Of a stretch of DNA of 34,691 nt, positions 16,211 through 23,868 are shown one piece after another (position 1 is the stretch's first letter; each line of letters opens with the position of its first letter). The translations under genes were made by a program, and so were the position numbers. The stretch comes from Cupriavidus basilensis OR16 (GTDB lineage: Bacteria; Pseudomonadota; Gammaproteobacteria; Burkholderiales; Burkholderiaceae): positions 1 to 34,691 of the forward strand of contig NZ_AHJE01000089.1 of NCBI RefSeq assembly GCF_000243095.1, in the 5' to 3' direction. The notes under the pieces were generated by a model that did no database searches, had not been told where the DNA came from, and saw only the letters and a program-made list of their open reading frames with translations.

Positions 16211-17557
16211 TCAGGCGGCCTTGCGTGCGCTTTGCCGGCCTTGCGGCCGCGCTAGCCCCAGGTGCTCGCGCAGCGTGCTGCCTTCGTACTCCGAGCGGAA
16301 AATGCCGCGCCGCTGCAAGATGGGCACCACGCCGTCAACGAAGTCCTGCAACCCGTCGGGCAGCGCATCCGGCATCAGGTTGAAGCCATCGGCCGCGCCG
16401 TGGCGGAACCAGTGCTCGATGTCGTCGGCAATCTGCTCGGGCGTACCCACGATCACGCGGTGGCCGCCACCGCCGGCCAGCTCGCGGATCAGTTCGCGCA
16501 CGGTGTAGCCATGGCGCCGCGCGAGCGCCAGCGTGGCGTTGAAGAAGGTGTGATTGCCGTTGCCGTTGGCGGGCAGGGCGAGGTTGTCCGGCAACCGCTC
16601 GTCCAGCTTCAGGCGCTCCGGCGTGATGCCGAGCGTGCCGGCCAGCCGGGCCAGGCTGTAGTCCCAAGGGATCAGGTCGATCAGATCGTCGCGCCGGCGG
16701 CGCGCCTGTGCCTCGGTGGCGCCGATGATGGTGGTCAGGCCAGCCAGCACCTGCACGGCATCGGGTCCGCGCCCGAGCGCCTGTGCGCGCGCTTTGAGCG
16801 CGTGCCCGTAGGCCAGCGATTCCTCGAACGATTGCGACGCCGAGAACACGGCCTCGGCGTGGCGCGCGGCCAGTTCGCGTCCGTCGGCGGAGGCGCCGGC
16901 CTGCACCACCACCGGATGGCCTTGCGGCGAGCGCGGCAGGTTGAGCGGGCCTTGCACGCTGAAATGCTCGCCATGGTGCGCAATCGGCCGCACCTTGGCG
17001 GTGTCGACGAAGCGCCCCGAAGTCTTGTCGCCGATAAAGGCGTCGTCTTCCCAGCTGTCCCACAGCGCCTTGACGACGGTGGCGAACTCGGACGCGCGCG
17101 CATAGCGCTGCGCGTGGTCCGGCGCGGCGTCGCGCCCGAAGTTGCGTGCCGAAGGCGCGTCGGCCGTGGTGACCATGTTCCAGCCGGCGCGCCCCGCGCT
17201 CACATGATCCAGCGTGGCAAAGCGCCGCGCGATGTTGTAAGGCTCGTTGTAGCTGGTGGACGCCGTGCCGATCAGGCCGATATGCGTGGTCGCCGCCGCG
17301 ATGCTGGCCAGCAGCACCGTGGGCTCCAGCGCGGGGATCGGGCGAAAATGGATCTGGTCGACGATGGCGGCGTTGTCCGCCAGGAACACCGCGTCGAGCT
17401 TGCCGGCCTCGGCGATCTGCGCCACGCGGATGTAGTGCCGCACGTCGGCAAAGGCAGCGGGATCGCTGTCGGGCAGCCGCCAGGCCGACGGCACGAAGCC
17501 CGAGTGCAGGATGTTGATATTGAGGTGGAGCTGGCGCGCGCGCATGGATGCACTCAT
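16211..17557 (-). CDS. FMN-dependent monooxygenase, NtaA/SnaA/DszA family (copy 1)
   Basis: A 448-residue LLM-class monooxygenase, clearly related to the neighbouring copy: STSYNEPYNIARRFATLDHVSAGRAGWNMVTT, GHPVVVQAGASADGRELAARHAEAVF and a C-terminal YEGSTLREHLGLARP. The N-terminus HLNINILHSGFVPSAWRLPD differs from copy 2, so the two probably recognise different or successive substrates. The ATG at 17557 overlaps the TGA of the upstream DszC-like gene as ATGA, which also supports the corrected frame of that damaged gene. A second ATG four codons in is possible. Needs FMNH2 from an unlinked reductase. Confidence 0.92.
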   Translation of the reverse strand: MSASMRARQLHLNINILHSGFVPSAWRLPDSDPAAFADVRHYIRVAQIAEAGKLDAVFLADNAAIVDQIHFRPIPALEPTVLLASIAAATTHIGLIGTASTSYNEPYNIARRFATLDHVSAGRAGWNMVTTADAPSARNFGRDAAPDHAQRYARASEFATVVKALWDSWEDDAFIGDKTSGRFVDTAKVRPIAHHGEHFSVQGPLNLPRSPQGHPVVVQAGASADGRELAARHAEAVFSASQSFEESLAYGHALKARAQALGRGPDAVQVLAGLTTIIGATEAQARRRRDDLIDLIPWDYSLARLAGTLGITPERLKLDERLPDNLALPANGNGNHTFFNATLALARRHGYTVRELIRELAGGGGHRVIVGTPEQIADDIEHWFRHGAADGFNLMPDALPDGLQDFVDGVVPILQRRGIFRSEYEGSTLREHLGLARPQGRQSARKAA

Positions 17558-18800
17558 TGGTAGGTCCCCGGTTCAGGATGGCCTTCGCCTAGTATCCAGC
17601 GGCCGACATTGCGCGTCTTGTACTCGGATGGATTGTGCAAGGTATGGATGCGCACGTTGCGCCAGAAGCGGTCCAGGCCGGTTTTCGTACCGCCGAGCGC
17701 GCGCCCGTGACCTCGAAGATCTCGCTGGAGACCTGCAGCGCGACCTCGCCGGCCAGCACGTTGGCCGCCGCGATGGCTACCGCCGCTTCGCCGCGTTGCT
17801 CGGCGCTGAGCGCTTCGCCACGTGCGATCACGCCGTCGAGCGCAAGCAGCGCGCGGTCGGCCAGTGCGGTGGCGGCCTGGGTCTTGACCCAGAGCTCGCC
17901 GTATTGCCGGCGCACCCAAGGATCGTCCACGTGGCGCTCCACGCCCGAGTGAATCCACGGGCGTGACTGATGCACCGTGTATTCGCGCCCGGCGCGCAGC
18001 GCACCTTGCGCCGTGCCGATAAACACGTTGAGCAGCACGCTTTGCTGCTGCAGCGGCGTGACCGTGCGGTAGGGCTGCGCGGGCGCGCTGGTGGGATTCA
18101 AGGGCACCGGCTGGCCGAGCACTTCGCTCTCGTGCACACGCACGCTCCGGTAGGTGACGCGGCCGCTGCCGGTCTGGCGCTGGCCAATGCCGTCCCAGTC
18201 GTCCTCGATCACGATACCTTCGCGGTCCGCGGGAATCGCGGCAAAGCGCCGCTCGCCGCTTGCAGCGTCTTCCCAGGCAATGGCCAGGAAGTCGGCCACG
18301 TGCGAGCCGGAGGTGAAGGGGCGATAGCCGTCCAGTACGAACCACTCGCCATCGCGCTGTCCAAACAGGCTCCTGGAAAAGCTGTTCGCCGTGTTGCCCC
18401 AGAACCAGTTGCCCGCGGCCGAGCGGCGCCACAGGCTGGCGGCCTTCTCCGGCGCGTTGCGCAGGCGCGGGCTCAGCAGGCTGCTGTAGTGATAGCCGAA
18501 CAGATGGCCAAGCGAGCCGTCCACTTGCGCGAACAGGCGCGTGATGCGCAGCACGGTCGACCAGGTTTCGCCCTGGCCGCCGTATTCGCGCGGCAGCAGC
18601 AGCGCGAGCAGGCCGTGCTCCTTGAGCAGTTGAATCTGCTGTGCGGGTTTCCCGCCAGCCTGGTCGCGGGCGATGGCGTCTTCGGCGAAGCGCTCGCGCA
18701 GTGACACGGCGCGGGCGATGAACGGGTTGCTGGTGTCCGGCTCGAACAGCGCGGGCGCTGGTTCGGCCTGCGCATGGAGATAGGCGACGTTGGCGGTCAT
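17554..18800 (-). pseudogene. DszC/SfnC-like acyl-CoA dehydrogenase-fold monooxygenase, frameshifted
   Basis: Residues from MTANVAYLHAQ to GARSAV read in one frame, but the conserved C-terminus TGLDRFWRNVRIHTLHNPSEY continues in the -1 frame to a TGA at 17554. Restoring one base gives about 415 residues aligned without gaps to the paralogue directly upstream. The likely lesion is the AAAA run (plus-strand TTTT 17682-17685): with five A the junction reads GARSAVRKTGLDRFWRN, against GARSATNANGFDRFWRN in the paralogue. Family marks include DDWDGIGQRQTGSGRVTY and LLNVFIGTAQGAL. Relatives use reduced flavin to hydroxylate sulfur compounds. Left uncorrected, the product ends at 17589 with a wrong tail. 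The start at 18800 matches the paralogue, though no Shine-Dalgarno is seen. Confidence 0.85.
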
Positions 18801-18802
18801 GA

Positions 18803-18838
18803 GGTTCAGCGGGTTTAGCGGATTCAACTGGTTCAGCG
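18803..18838. repeat. four 9-base repeats between the two DszC-like genes
   Basis: Plus-strand units ggttcagcg, ggtttagcg, gattcaact and ggttcagcg run head to tail. They contain the TGA stop of the upstream DszC-like gene and fill the whole 32-base gap to the next ATG. They occupy the place where a ribosome-binding site would be expected. The unit length keeps reading frame, so changes in copy number would alter gene spacing only. Confidence 0.75.
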
Positions 18839-20020
18839 ATAGACGGCGGGCGAGGGGAACTCGCCCGTGAGCAACCACGTGCCTACCGTGCGTTTCTTGT
18901 ACTCGGCCGGGTTGTGCAGCGTGTGGGTGCGCACGTTGCGCCAGAAGCGGTCGAAGCCATTGGCGTTGGTGGCAGAACGCGCACCCATCACCTCGAAGAT
19001 CTCGTTCGATACGGCCAGGCCGGTTTCCCCTGCGTACAGGTTGGCGCTAGCCAGCGCGATGGCTACCGGCCCGCGCTGTTCCAGCGTCAGCGCCTGTCCG
19101 TAGCCATAGATGGCATCCAGGCTGCGCGCCGCCTGGTCGGCCAACTCGGTCGCCGCCATGGTGCGGATGGCGAGTTCGCCGTATTTGCGCTGGACCCACG
19201 GATCATCGACATGGCGTTCCACGCCCGCGTGGATCCATGGGCGCGATTGCGTGGCGGTATAGGCGCGGCCTTCGTCGAGCGCGCCCTGTGCCGTGCCGAC
19301 GAACACATTGAGCAGCACGCTTTGCTGCAGCAGCGTGGTCAGCGATGCGAAAGGGGTGAGTGGATCATCAGGCTTGCCAAGCAGTTCGTCATCGCGCACC
19401 CGCACGCTGTTGAACGTCACGGTGCCGCTACCGGTCTGGCGCTGGCCGATGCCATCCCAGTCATCCTCGATCACGATGCCCGCGCGATTTGCCGGCACCA
19501 CCCCCATCAGGCGTTGGCCTAGCTCGTTCTCCCACGCCAGCTGGATAACGTCTGCCACATGGCTGCCGCTGGAGAAGGGCCGGAAGCCGGTGACTACCCA
19601 GCCATCGTTGCCGGGCGCGCGCTGCGCGCTGGACGTCTTCGACAGCGCATTGCCAGAGTTGCTCCACAGCCATTGCTGTGCGGCCGCGGCGCGCAGCCAG
19701 CGATCCTGCTGCGCCGGCGTGCCGCGCGCCTGCACGGCGTGCACCGGCAGATGGTGGTAGCCGAACAGGTGGGCCAGCGAGCCATCGGTGCGCGCGAACT
19801 CCCGCACCACGCGCAGCACGGACAACCACGAAGCACCGCCCCCGCCGTACGCGGTGGGAATGCCAGCGCAGAGCAGGCCGCTTTCCTTGAGCAAGCGGAT
19901 TGCTTCGGTAGGCCGGCCGCCAGCCTTGTCGCGCTGGACCGCATCGGTATGGAAGGCCTCGCGCAGCACCACTGCGCGGGCGACGAAGGGATCGGTCAGA
20001 TCCGGGTCGAAGTTGGACAT
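18833..20020 (-). CDS. DszC/SfnC-like acyl-CoA dehydrogenase-fold monooxygenase
   Basis: A 395-residue, apparently intact flavoprotein, first gene of the minus-strand monooxygenase set. It has the acyl-CoA dehydrogenase fold in order: an N-terminal helical domain (DPFVARAVVLREAF...), the central beta domain with DDWDGIGQRQTGSGTVTFNSVRV, and a C-terminal helical domain with LLNVFVGTAQGALDEGRAY and FDRFWRNVRTHTLHNP. These features place it with DszC, SfnC and similar monooxygenases rather than fatty-acid dehydrogenases. Such enzymes use FMNH2 and oxygen on sulfides, sulfones or related compounds. The start at 20020 has GAAGG about ten bases upstream; an in-frame ATG at 20065 is less likely. It closely resembles the next gene, indicating tandem duplication. 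Confidence 0.92.
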   Translation of the reverse strand: MSNFDPDLTDPFVARAVVLREAFHTDAVQRDKAGGRPTEAIRLLKESGLLCAGIPTAYGGGGASWLSVLRVVREFARTDGSLAHLFGYHHLPVHAVQARGTPAQQDRWLRAAAAQQWLWSNSGNALSKTSSAQRAPGNDGWVVTGFRPFSSGSHVADVIQLAWENELGQRLMGVVPANRAGIVIEDDWDGIGQRQTGSGTVTFNSVRVRDDELLGKPDDPLTPFASLTTLLQQSVLLNVFVGTAQGALDEGRAYTATQSRPWIHAGVERHVDDPWVQRKYGELAIRTMAATELADQAARSLDAIYGYGQALTLEQRGPVAIALASANLYAGETGLAVSNEIFEVMGARSATNANGFDRFWRNVRTHTLHNPAEYKKRTVGTWLLTGEFPSPAVYR

Positions 20021-20103
20021 GCCGCGTTGCCTTCTCAAAGTTGCACCCGAGGCACGATAGAACAAGGTTGTCGCGACACCAACGAAGCAAACCGCGCTTG
20101 CAT

Positions 20104-20119
20104 ATCCACTTTTGTGGAT
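20104..20119. promoter_or_regulatory. inverted repeat upstream of the monooxygenase cluster
   Basis: The arms atccac (20104-20109) and gtggat (20114-20119) flank TTTT. It lies 84-99 bases upstream of the first DszC-like gene, a plausible place for an operator controlling the cluster. No regulator gene is adjacent, and the short arms could arise by chance. Confidence 0.3.
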
Positions 20120-20152
20120 GGCCTAGCCGCGCGGGCACGGCCACGCCATGGG

Positions 20153-20596
20153 CTATTGATCCTGCAACGCCGGCTCCCTGGTTTCCTTTCCCGGCTCGGT
20201 GGCGCCATAACCTTCGCCCTTCCACTCGATAAAGCAGAGCCCGTGGCCAAAGGGGTCCGACAGCATGGCCTGCCGCCCCCAGGCGAATTCCTGCGGCCAG
20301 TCCTCCAGCTCCGCGCCGGCTTCCAGCGCACGCTCCACGGCGCTTTCCAGGTTGTTCACCACAAAGTCGAGATGCACCGGCGTCCAGTGCCGGCGATAGT
20401 CGCGCCGGCCGTCGGCGCGCGTGCTGGGCCTGGTGCCAGGTGTCTTGGCCAGCAGGTAGATTGGTGCGCTGCCGCCCAGCATTTCCGCCACGGACCCGTC
20501 GAACAGCTTGCGCGCCAGGCGCAGCCCGAGGCCGTGCTGGTAGAAGCCGATGCCGTGCGCGAGGTCGTCGACGTCGATATTGATCAGCAATTGCAT
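20153..20596 (-). CDS. VOC (glyoxalase/bleomycin-resistance fold) protein
   Basis: A 147-residue single VOC protein. The N-terminal half starts MQLLINIDVDDLAHGIGFYQHGLGL. The C-terminal half has VHLDFVVNNLESAVERALEAGAELE and ends with DPFGHGLCFIEWKGEGYG. His in HLDF and Glu in FIEW are likely metal ligands. The reaction cannot be assigned: the fold covers glyoxalases, dioxygenases and thiol transferases. The start at 20596 has CAGGAGA upstream; the longer reading to 20683 would enter an inverted repeat. It lies upstream of the monooxygenase genes on the same strand, separated by 132 bases, so membership of that transcript is uncertain. Confidence 0.88.
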   Translation of the reverse strand: MQLLINIDVDDLAHGIGFYQHGLGLRLARKLFDGSVAEMLGGSAPIYLLAKTPGTRPSTRADGRRDYRRHWTPVHLDFVVNNLESAVERALEAGAELEDWPQEFAWGRQAMLSDPFGHGLCFIEWKGEGYGATEPGKETREPALQDQ

Positions 20597-20671
20597 CGCG
20601 GTCTCCTGCTTGAAATAGGGGGCGCGGCCCGCATGGAAGCACTCCGCCCGAAGAACAGGATTGTGCGCCGG

Positions 20672-20698
20672 CACTCCTGACACGTACTGTCAGGAGTG
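20672..20698. promoter_or_regulatory. perfect 11-base inverted repeat upstream of the VOC gene
   Basis: The arms cactcctgaca (20672-20682) and tgtcaggagtg (20688-20698) are exact complements around a 5-base spacer. The element lies 76 bases upstream of the VOC start and 52 bases after the SGNH hydrolase gene, with no T-run on either side. That favours an operator for a dimeric repressor such as a TetR-type protein over a terminator, but a structural transcript end is not excluded. Confidence 0.6.
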
Positions 20699-20749
20699 TT
20701 CTACTCGGCGCCTGTGACGCGCAAGGCTGAAAGCGGCCCCCGGAGGGCC

Positions 20750-21466
20750 TCAGGCACGCATTGGCGCCAGCAGCGCATTGACCACGGGCGCCAGCGCATT
20801 GCCCAGCGCGACGTGCTCGGCGGCGTCCAGGTGCACGCCGTCGACTTCGCTGCTATGGATGACCGTGCCGGTGTCGAACCAGTCGCAGCCGCGCGCGTGG
20901 CAGACTTCCTGGAAGGCTTGCGCCAGCCCCGCGCACTTGTGCTCGCCGCCCGCGAACTTCGGCGCCAGCGGCCCGCGTGGCGTGGTGATGGGCGGCGGCA
21001 CCAGCACCAGTACCGGCGGCACTGGCATGCCGGGCTCGATGGGCGCGCCGCGGATGGTGTCGAGCAGGGCGCCGATGCCTTGCGCGGCGTGCCAGGCGTT
21101 ATGCGGGTGCATGGACTGGAAGTCGTTGCTGCCGAGCATCAGGATGACCAGCGCCAGAGGCGCGTGCATCTCCATGCGTTGCGCCAGGCCCTGGATGCCA
21201 TTGCGGCCCGGCTTGAAGGGGTCGTCCCAGACCGTGCGGCGACCGTTGAGGCAGTCTTCCAGTATCCGCACCGGGCGCTGCCCGCCGCCGATCCCGCCGT
21301 TCAGGGCGAGTTCCAGCCGGCCGGGCCAGCGCACCGGCCATGGCAGGCGCTGGCGCGTGCCCGGCACGATGCCCCACGATAGCGAGTCGGCGTAGACCAG
21401 TATCTGCAGCGGATCAACGGCGCAATGGTCGCCGGATCGGGTGTCGGAAGACGGCGGGGCGCTCAT
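20750..21466 (-). CDS. SGNH/GDSL-family hydrolase
   Basis: A 238-residue hydrolase of the arylesterase-like SGNH group. Block I is VYADSLSWGIVPGTR: the usual GDSL glycine is alanine, but the nucleophilic serine is kept. Block III is MLGSNDFQ, giving the GxND motif, and block V is DGVHLDAAEH, with the Asp and His of the catalytic set. No signal peptide is visible, so it is probably cytoplasmic. The start at 21466 is supported by a CGGAG upstream and by the domain beginning soon after. It is divergent from the SRPBCC gene with 82 bases between them. Likely an esterase on small acyl esters; substrate unknown. Confidence 0.88.
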   Translation of the reverse strand: MSAPPSSDTRSGDHCAVDPLQILVYADSLSWGIVPGTRQRLPWPVRWPGRLELALNGGIGGGQRPVRILEDCLNGRRTVWDDPFKPGRNGIQGLAQRMEMHAPLALVILMLGSNDFQSMHPHNAWHAAQGIGALLDTIRGAPIEPGMPVPPVLVLVPPPITTPRGPLAPKFAGGEHKCAGLAQAFQEVCHARGCDWFDTGTVIHSSEVDGVHLDAAEHVALGNALAPVVNALLAPMRA

Positions 21467-21548
21467 GGGCGGGCTCCGGGAAGTTTTGCTGCGGACCTTG
21501 GCGCAGACCTTCATAATATCGGCTAACAATGAGATCGGGAGAGTTAAG

Positions 21549-22019
21549 TTGCGTTTCGAGCACCTGGTGGAGATCAACGATCCACAAAATATCCAGTTGG
21601 ACACGCTCACGCCGGAGCAGCTCTGGCAAGGGCTGGTGCTGCGCAGTGCCGAGCCCGAGCTGTTTGTCATGGGGCTGGACCGCGCGGAGATCGTGGAGCG
21701 GGGCGATGACTGGGTCGAGCGCAAGCTGCATTTCGGCAAGGCCACGATCCGTGACCGCGTCGTGTTCGAGCCGCGCCGCGTCGTGCGCTATGAAACCGCG
21801 CCCACCGACGAACACGCCGGTGGCACCCTGACCATGGCGATCGAGACGCCGGGCCCGGGCTCGCTGCTGCTGCGCTTTGTCTACGAAACCACCATGCCCG
21901 CGGTGGACGACAGCGGCGATGACCGCTTCGCCGAAATCGTCAAGTCGGCTTATCACGAGGCCGACCTCGACACCGTGCGCAAGATCCGCGAACTGGCCGC
22001 CCTCGGACGGCTGGGGTGA
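21549..22019 (+). CDS. SRPBCC (START-like) protein, DUF1857 type
   Basis: A 156-residue protein starting with TTG at 21549. The strong GGGAGAG five bases upstream and the conserved beginning RFEHLVEINDP favour this start over an ATG at 21441 that would extend into the divergent promoter region. The pattern LTPEQLWQGLVLRSAEPELF, DRVVFEPRRVVRYET and FVYETTMP fits the SRPBCC ligand-binding fold of the DUF1857/AtaL-like group. These proteins bind hydrophobic ligands in a deep cavity; function here is unknown. Its TGA overlaps the GTG start of the exporter gene (GTGA), so the pair is translationally coupled. Confidence 0.82.
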   Translation: MRFEHLVEINDPQNIQLDTLTPEQLWQGLVLRSAEPELFVMGLDRAEIVERGDDWVERKLHFGKATIRDRVVFEPRRVVRYETAPTDEHAGGTLTMAIETPGPGSLLLRFVYETTMPAVDDSGDDRFAEIVKSAYHEADLDTVRKIRELAALGRLG

Positions 22020-23485
22020 GCGAGCAGTCCTCGTCGCCCGCCGCCGGCGGGCAGCCGGGCGCTCCGACCCGGGAATCGCTGCGGGCGCGCTATGGCAGCC
22101 GGCTGCGCTGGCTGGTGCTGCTGACGCTGATGCTGGGCACGGTCTCCTCGATCGTGTCGTCGACCATCGTCAACGTAGCCATCCCGGCCCTGAGCCGGCA
22201 TTTCGTGCTGGGCCAGGACAGCGCGCAGTGGGTGGCGGCCAGCTTCATGATTGCCATGACGCTGTCGATGCTGCTCACGCCGTGGCTGCTTAACCGTTAC
22301 GGCCTGCGCCGCACGTTCATTGGCAGCTTGCTGTTGCTGGGCGTGGGCGGGCTGGTCGGCGGATTCTCGCCTACCTATGGCGTGATGATCGCCATGCGGG
22401 TGGCCGAGGGCATTGCGGCGGGGATCCTGCAGCCGCTGCCCAATATCCTGATCCTGCGGGTGTTCGAGGAGCGCGAGCAGGGCAAGGCGGTCAGCATGTT
22501 CGGCTTTGGCGTGGTGCTGGCGCCTGCGCTCGGCCCCAGCGTGGGCGGCTTCCTGGTGGAGGCCTTCGGCTGGCGCTCGATCTTCTTCGTGGTGGTGCCG
22601 CTGACCCTGATCGGGCTGTGGATGGCGCGCCGCTTCATGGCGGTGGACTCGGCCATGATGGGCGAGCGCAAGCCGCTTGACTGGCAGGGCCTGGGCCTGG
22701 CGGGTATTGCCACAGTGAGCCTGCTCAACGGGCTGGTGCAGATGCGCGAGAGCGTGCCGGCCGGGCTGGCGCTGGCCGGTTTCGGCGTGCTGATGCTGGT
22801 GATGTTCGTGTTGTGGCAGTTGCGCGCGGACCATCCGCTGATGAACATGCGCCTGTACAGCTACCGGCAGTTTTCGGCCGGGGCGGTGGTGGCCTTCATC
22901 TATGGCGCGGGGCTGTTCGGATCGACCTACCTGCTGCCTGTCTACATGCAGATGGCGCTGGCCTATACGCCGTCGCGCGCCGGGCTGGTGCTGTTGCCGG
23001 CTGGCATCGCGCTGGCCCTGACCATTGCCGCGGCAGGGCGGCTGACCAATCGCGTCTCGCCGCACCTGCAGGTGTCGTTCGGGCTGGCGCTGCTGTCGGC
23101 TTCGTTCCTGCTGATGGCGATCGGGTCCAAGGCCACGCCTTACCTGCTGCTGGTGGGGTTTGCGGTGCTGGGCCGGATCGGGCTGGGCTGCATCCTGCCG
23201 TCGCTGACGCTGGGCTCGATGCGGGGCGTGGATTATTCGCTGATCGCGCAGGGTTCCAGCTGCATCAATTTCATCCGGCAGCTGGGCGGTGCGATCGGGG
23301 TGAGCCTGGCTGGCGTCGGCCTGCAATGGCGGCTGGCGGCGCAGGGTGCGGTACTCGGTACCGACGGCGACCCGGCCGCGCGCATTCGCGCCTTCGACGA
23401 GACCTTCCTGGCGGTGGGCCTCGTCATCGCTACCGCCATCCTGGCGGCCTGGCGGATCCGGCCAAGGCCGTTGCCACAGGCCTGA
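22016..23485 (+). CDS. MFS drug exporter, DHA2 (EmrB/QacA-like) family
   Basis: A 489-residue transporter with about 14 hydrophobic helices. Marks of the DHA2 family are SSTIVNVAIPALSRHF in helix 1, AQWVAASFMIAMTLSMLL in helix 2 and GFGVVLAPALGPSVGGFL (antiporter motif C). It is predicted to export hydrophobic compounds by proton exchange across the inner membrane. It starts with GTG overlapping the SRPBCC stop. No membrane-fusion (EmrA) partner is present, so it probably acts alone or with an unlinked partner. It is followed at once by a 13-base hairpin. Confidence 0.93.
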   Translation: MSEQSSSPAAGGQPGAPTRESLRARYGSRLRWLVLLTLMLGTVSSIVSSTIVNVAIPALSRHFVLGQDSAQWVAASFMIAMTLSMLLTPWLLNRYGLRRTFIGSLLLLGVGGLVGGFSPTYGVMIAMRVAEGIAAGILQPLPNILILRVFEEREQGKAVSMFGFGVVLAPALGPSVGGFLVEAFGWRSIFFVVVPLTLIGLWMARRFMAVDSAMMGERKPLDWQGLGLAGIATVSLLNGLVQMRESVPAGLALAGFGVLMLVMFVLWQLRADHPLMNMRLYSYRQFSAGAVVAFIYGAGLFGSTYLLPVYMQMALAYTPSRAGLVLLPAGIALALTIAAAGRLTNRVSPHLQVSFGLALLSASFLLMAIGSKATPYLLLVGFAVLGRIGLGCILPSLTLGSMRGVDYSLIAQGSSCINFIRQLGGAIGVSLAGVGLQWRLAAQGAVLGTDGDPAARIRAFDETFLAVGLVIATAILAAWRIRPRPLPQA

Positions 23486-23487
23486 AT

Positions 23488-23518
23488 GCGGCTAGCCGGC
23501 CGAGCGCCGGCTAGCCGC
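23488..23518. terminator. hairpin between convergent genes
   Basis: Perfect 13-base arms gcggctagccggc (23488-23500) and gccggctagccgc (23506-23518) surround a 5-base loop. The element begins 2 bases after the exporter stop and ends 7 bases before the end of the minus-strand acyl-CoA-binding gene. There is no T-run, but position and stability suggest a shared terminator or RNA 3'-end stabiliser. Confidence 0.65.
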
Positions 23519-23525
23519 CATGGCT

Positions 23526-23681
23526 TCAGGCGGTGGCGCCGCTGCGCAGTTCTTCCACCAGCGCGATGTATTTTTCCTGCGCTTCTTCCTGAGCGGTGCC
23601 CTTGAGCATGTTGCTGGGGCGCTCGGTCAGTTGCTTGACGTCGATCTGGGCTTGGGCGAAGCGTGCCTGCAGGTCGCTCAT
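23526..23681 (-). CDS. acyl-CoA-binding protein with its centre deleted
   Basis: A 51-residue frame with a good AGGAG seven bases before the ATG. The first 25 residues, MSDLQARFAQAQIDVKQLTE then RPSNM, are helix 1 of a bacterial acyl-CoA-binding protein. Residues 26-51, LKGTAQEEAQEKYIALVEEL onward, are helix 4. The usual 85-90 residue protein has about 36-40 residues between them, including the Tyr and Lys of the YxxYKQ stretch and the DAW segment, which form most of the acyl-CoA site. The gap is in frame at about 23606. The remaining peptide should not fold as a four-helix bundle, so it is probably non-functional or an assembly artefact. Confidence 0.8.
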   Translation of the reverse strand: MSDLQARFAQAQIDVKQLTERPSNMLKGTAQEEAQEKYIALVEELRSGATA

Positions 23682-23832
23682 GGGGTTCTCCTGGCTGGAT
23701 TGGGGGAAGTGTGGCGGCGGGAAAAATCCGGTAGCCGCGATGATAGCGCCCGCCGGCGGGCGTTTGAGCCGAAAGAAACCGAAGAACGCTTCAGTCCGGC
23801 GCGCCCCCGGCGAGGCGTGCGCACCGCGCTAG

Positions 23833-23862
23833 TTCAGCTTTTGAGGCCGCTCCGGATACAAT
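23833..23862 (+). promoter_or_regulatory. predicted promoter of tsaB, possibly leaderless
   Basis: TACAAT (23857-23862) is a good -10 hexamer with a weak TTCAGC (23833-23838) 18 bases upstream. The tsaB ATG at 23869 is only 6 bases beyond the -10, so transcription would begin at or next to the start codon. No Shine-Dalgarno is seen. A leaderless mRNA is therefore predicted. Confidence 0.45.
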
Positions 23863-23868
23863 CTCGCC

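Noticed and set aside
13561..16508. Long plus-strand open frames across the monooxygenase cluster
   Set aside because: They are antisense to well-supported flavoprotein and FMN monooxygenase genes and show no recognisable domain.
17682..17685. Programmed -1 ribosomal frameshift in the DszC-like gene
   Set aside because: The slippery run is only four bases, no heptamer of the usual X-XXY-YYZ type is present, and other lesions nearby make a simple lost base more likely.
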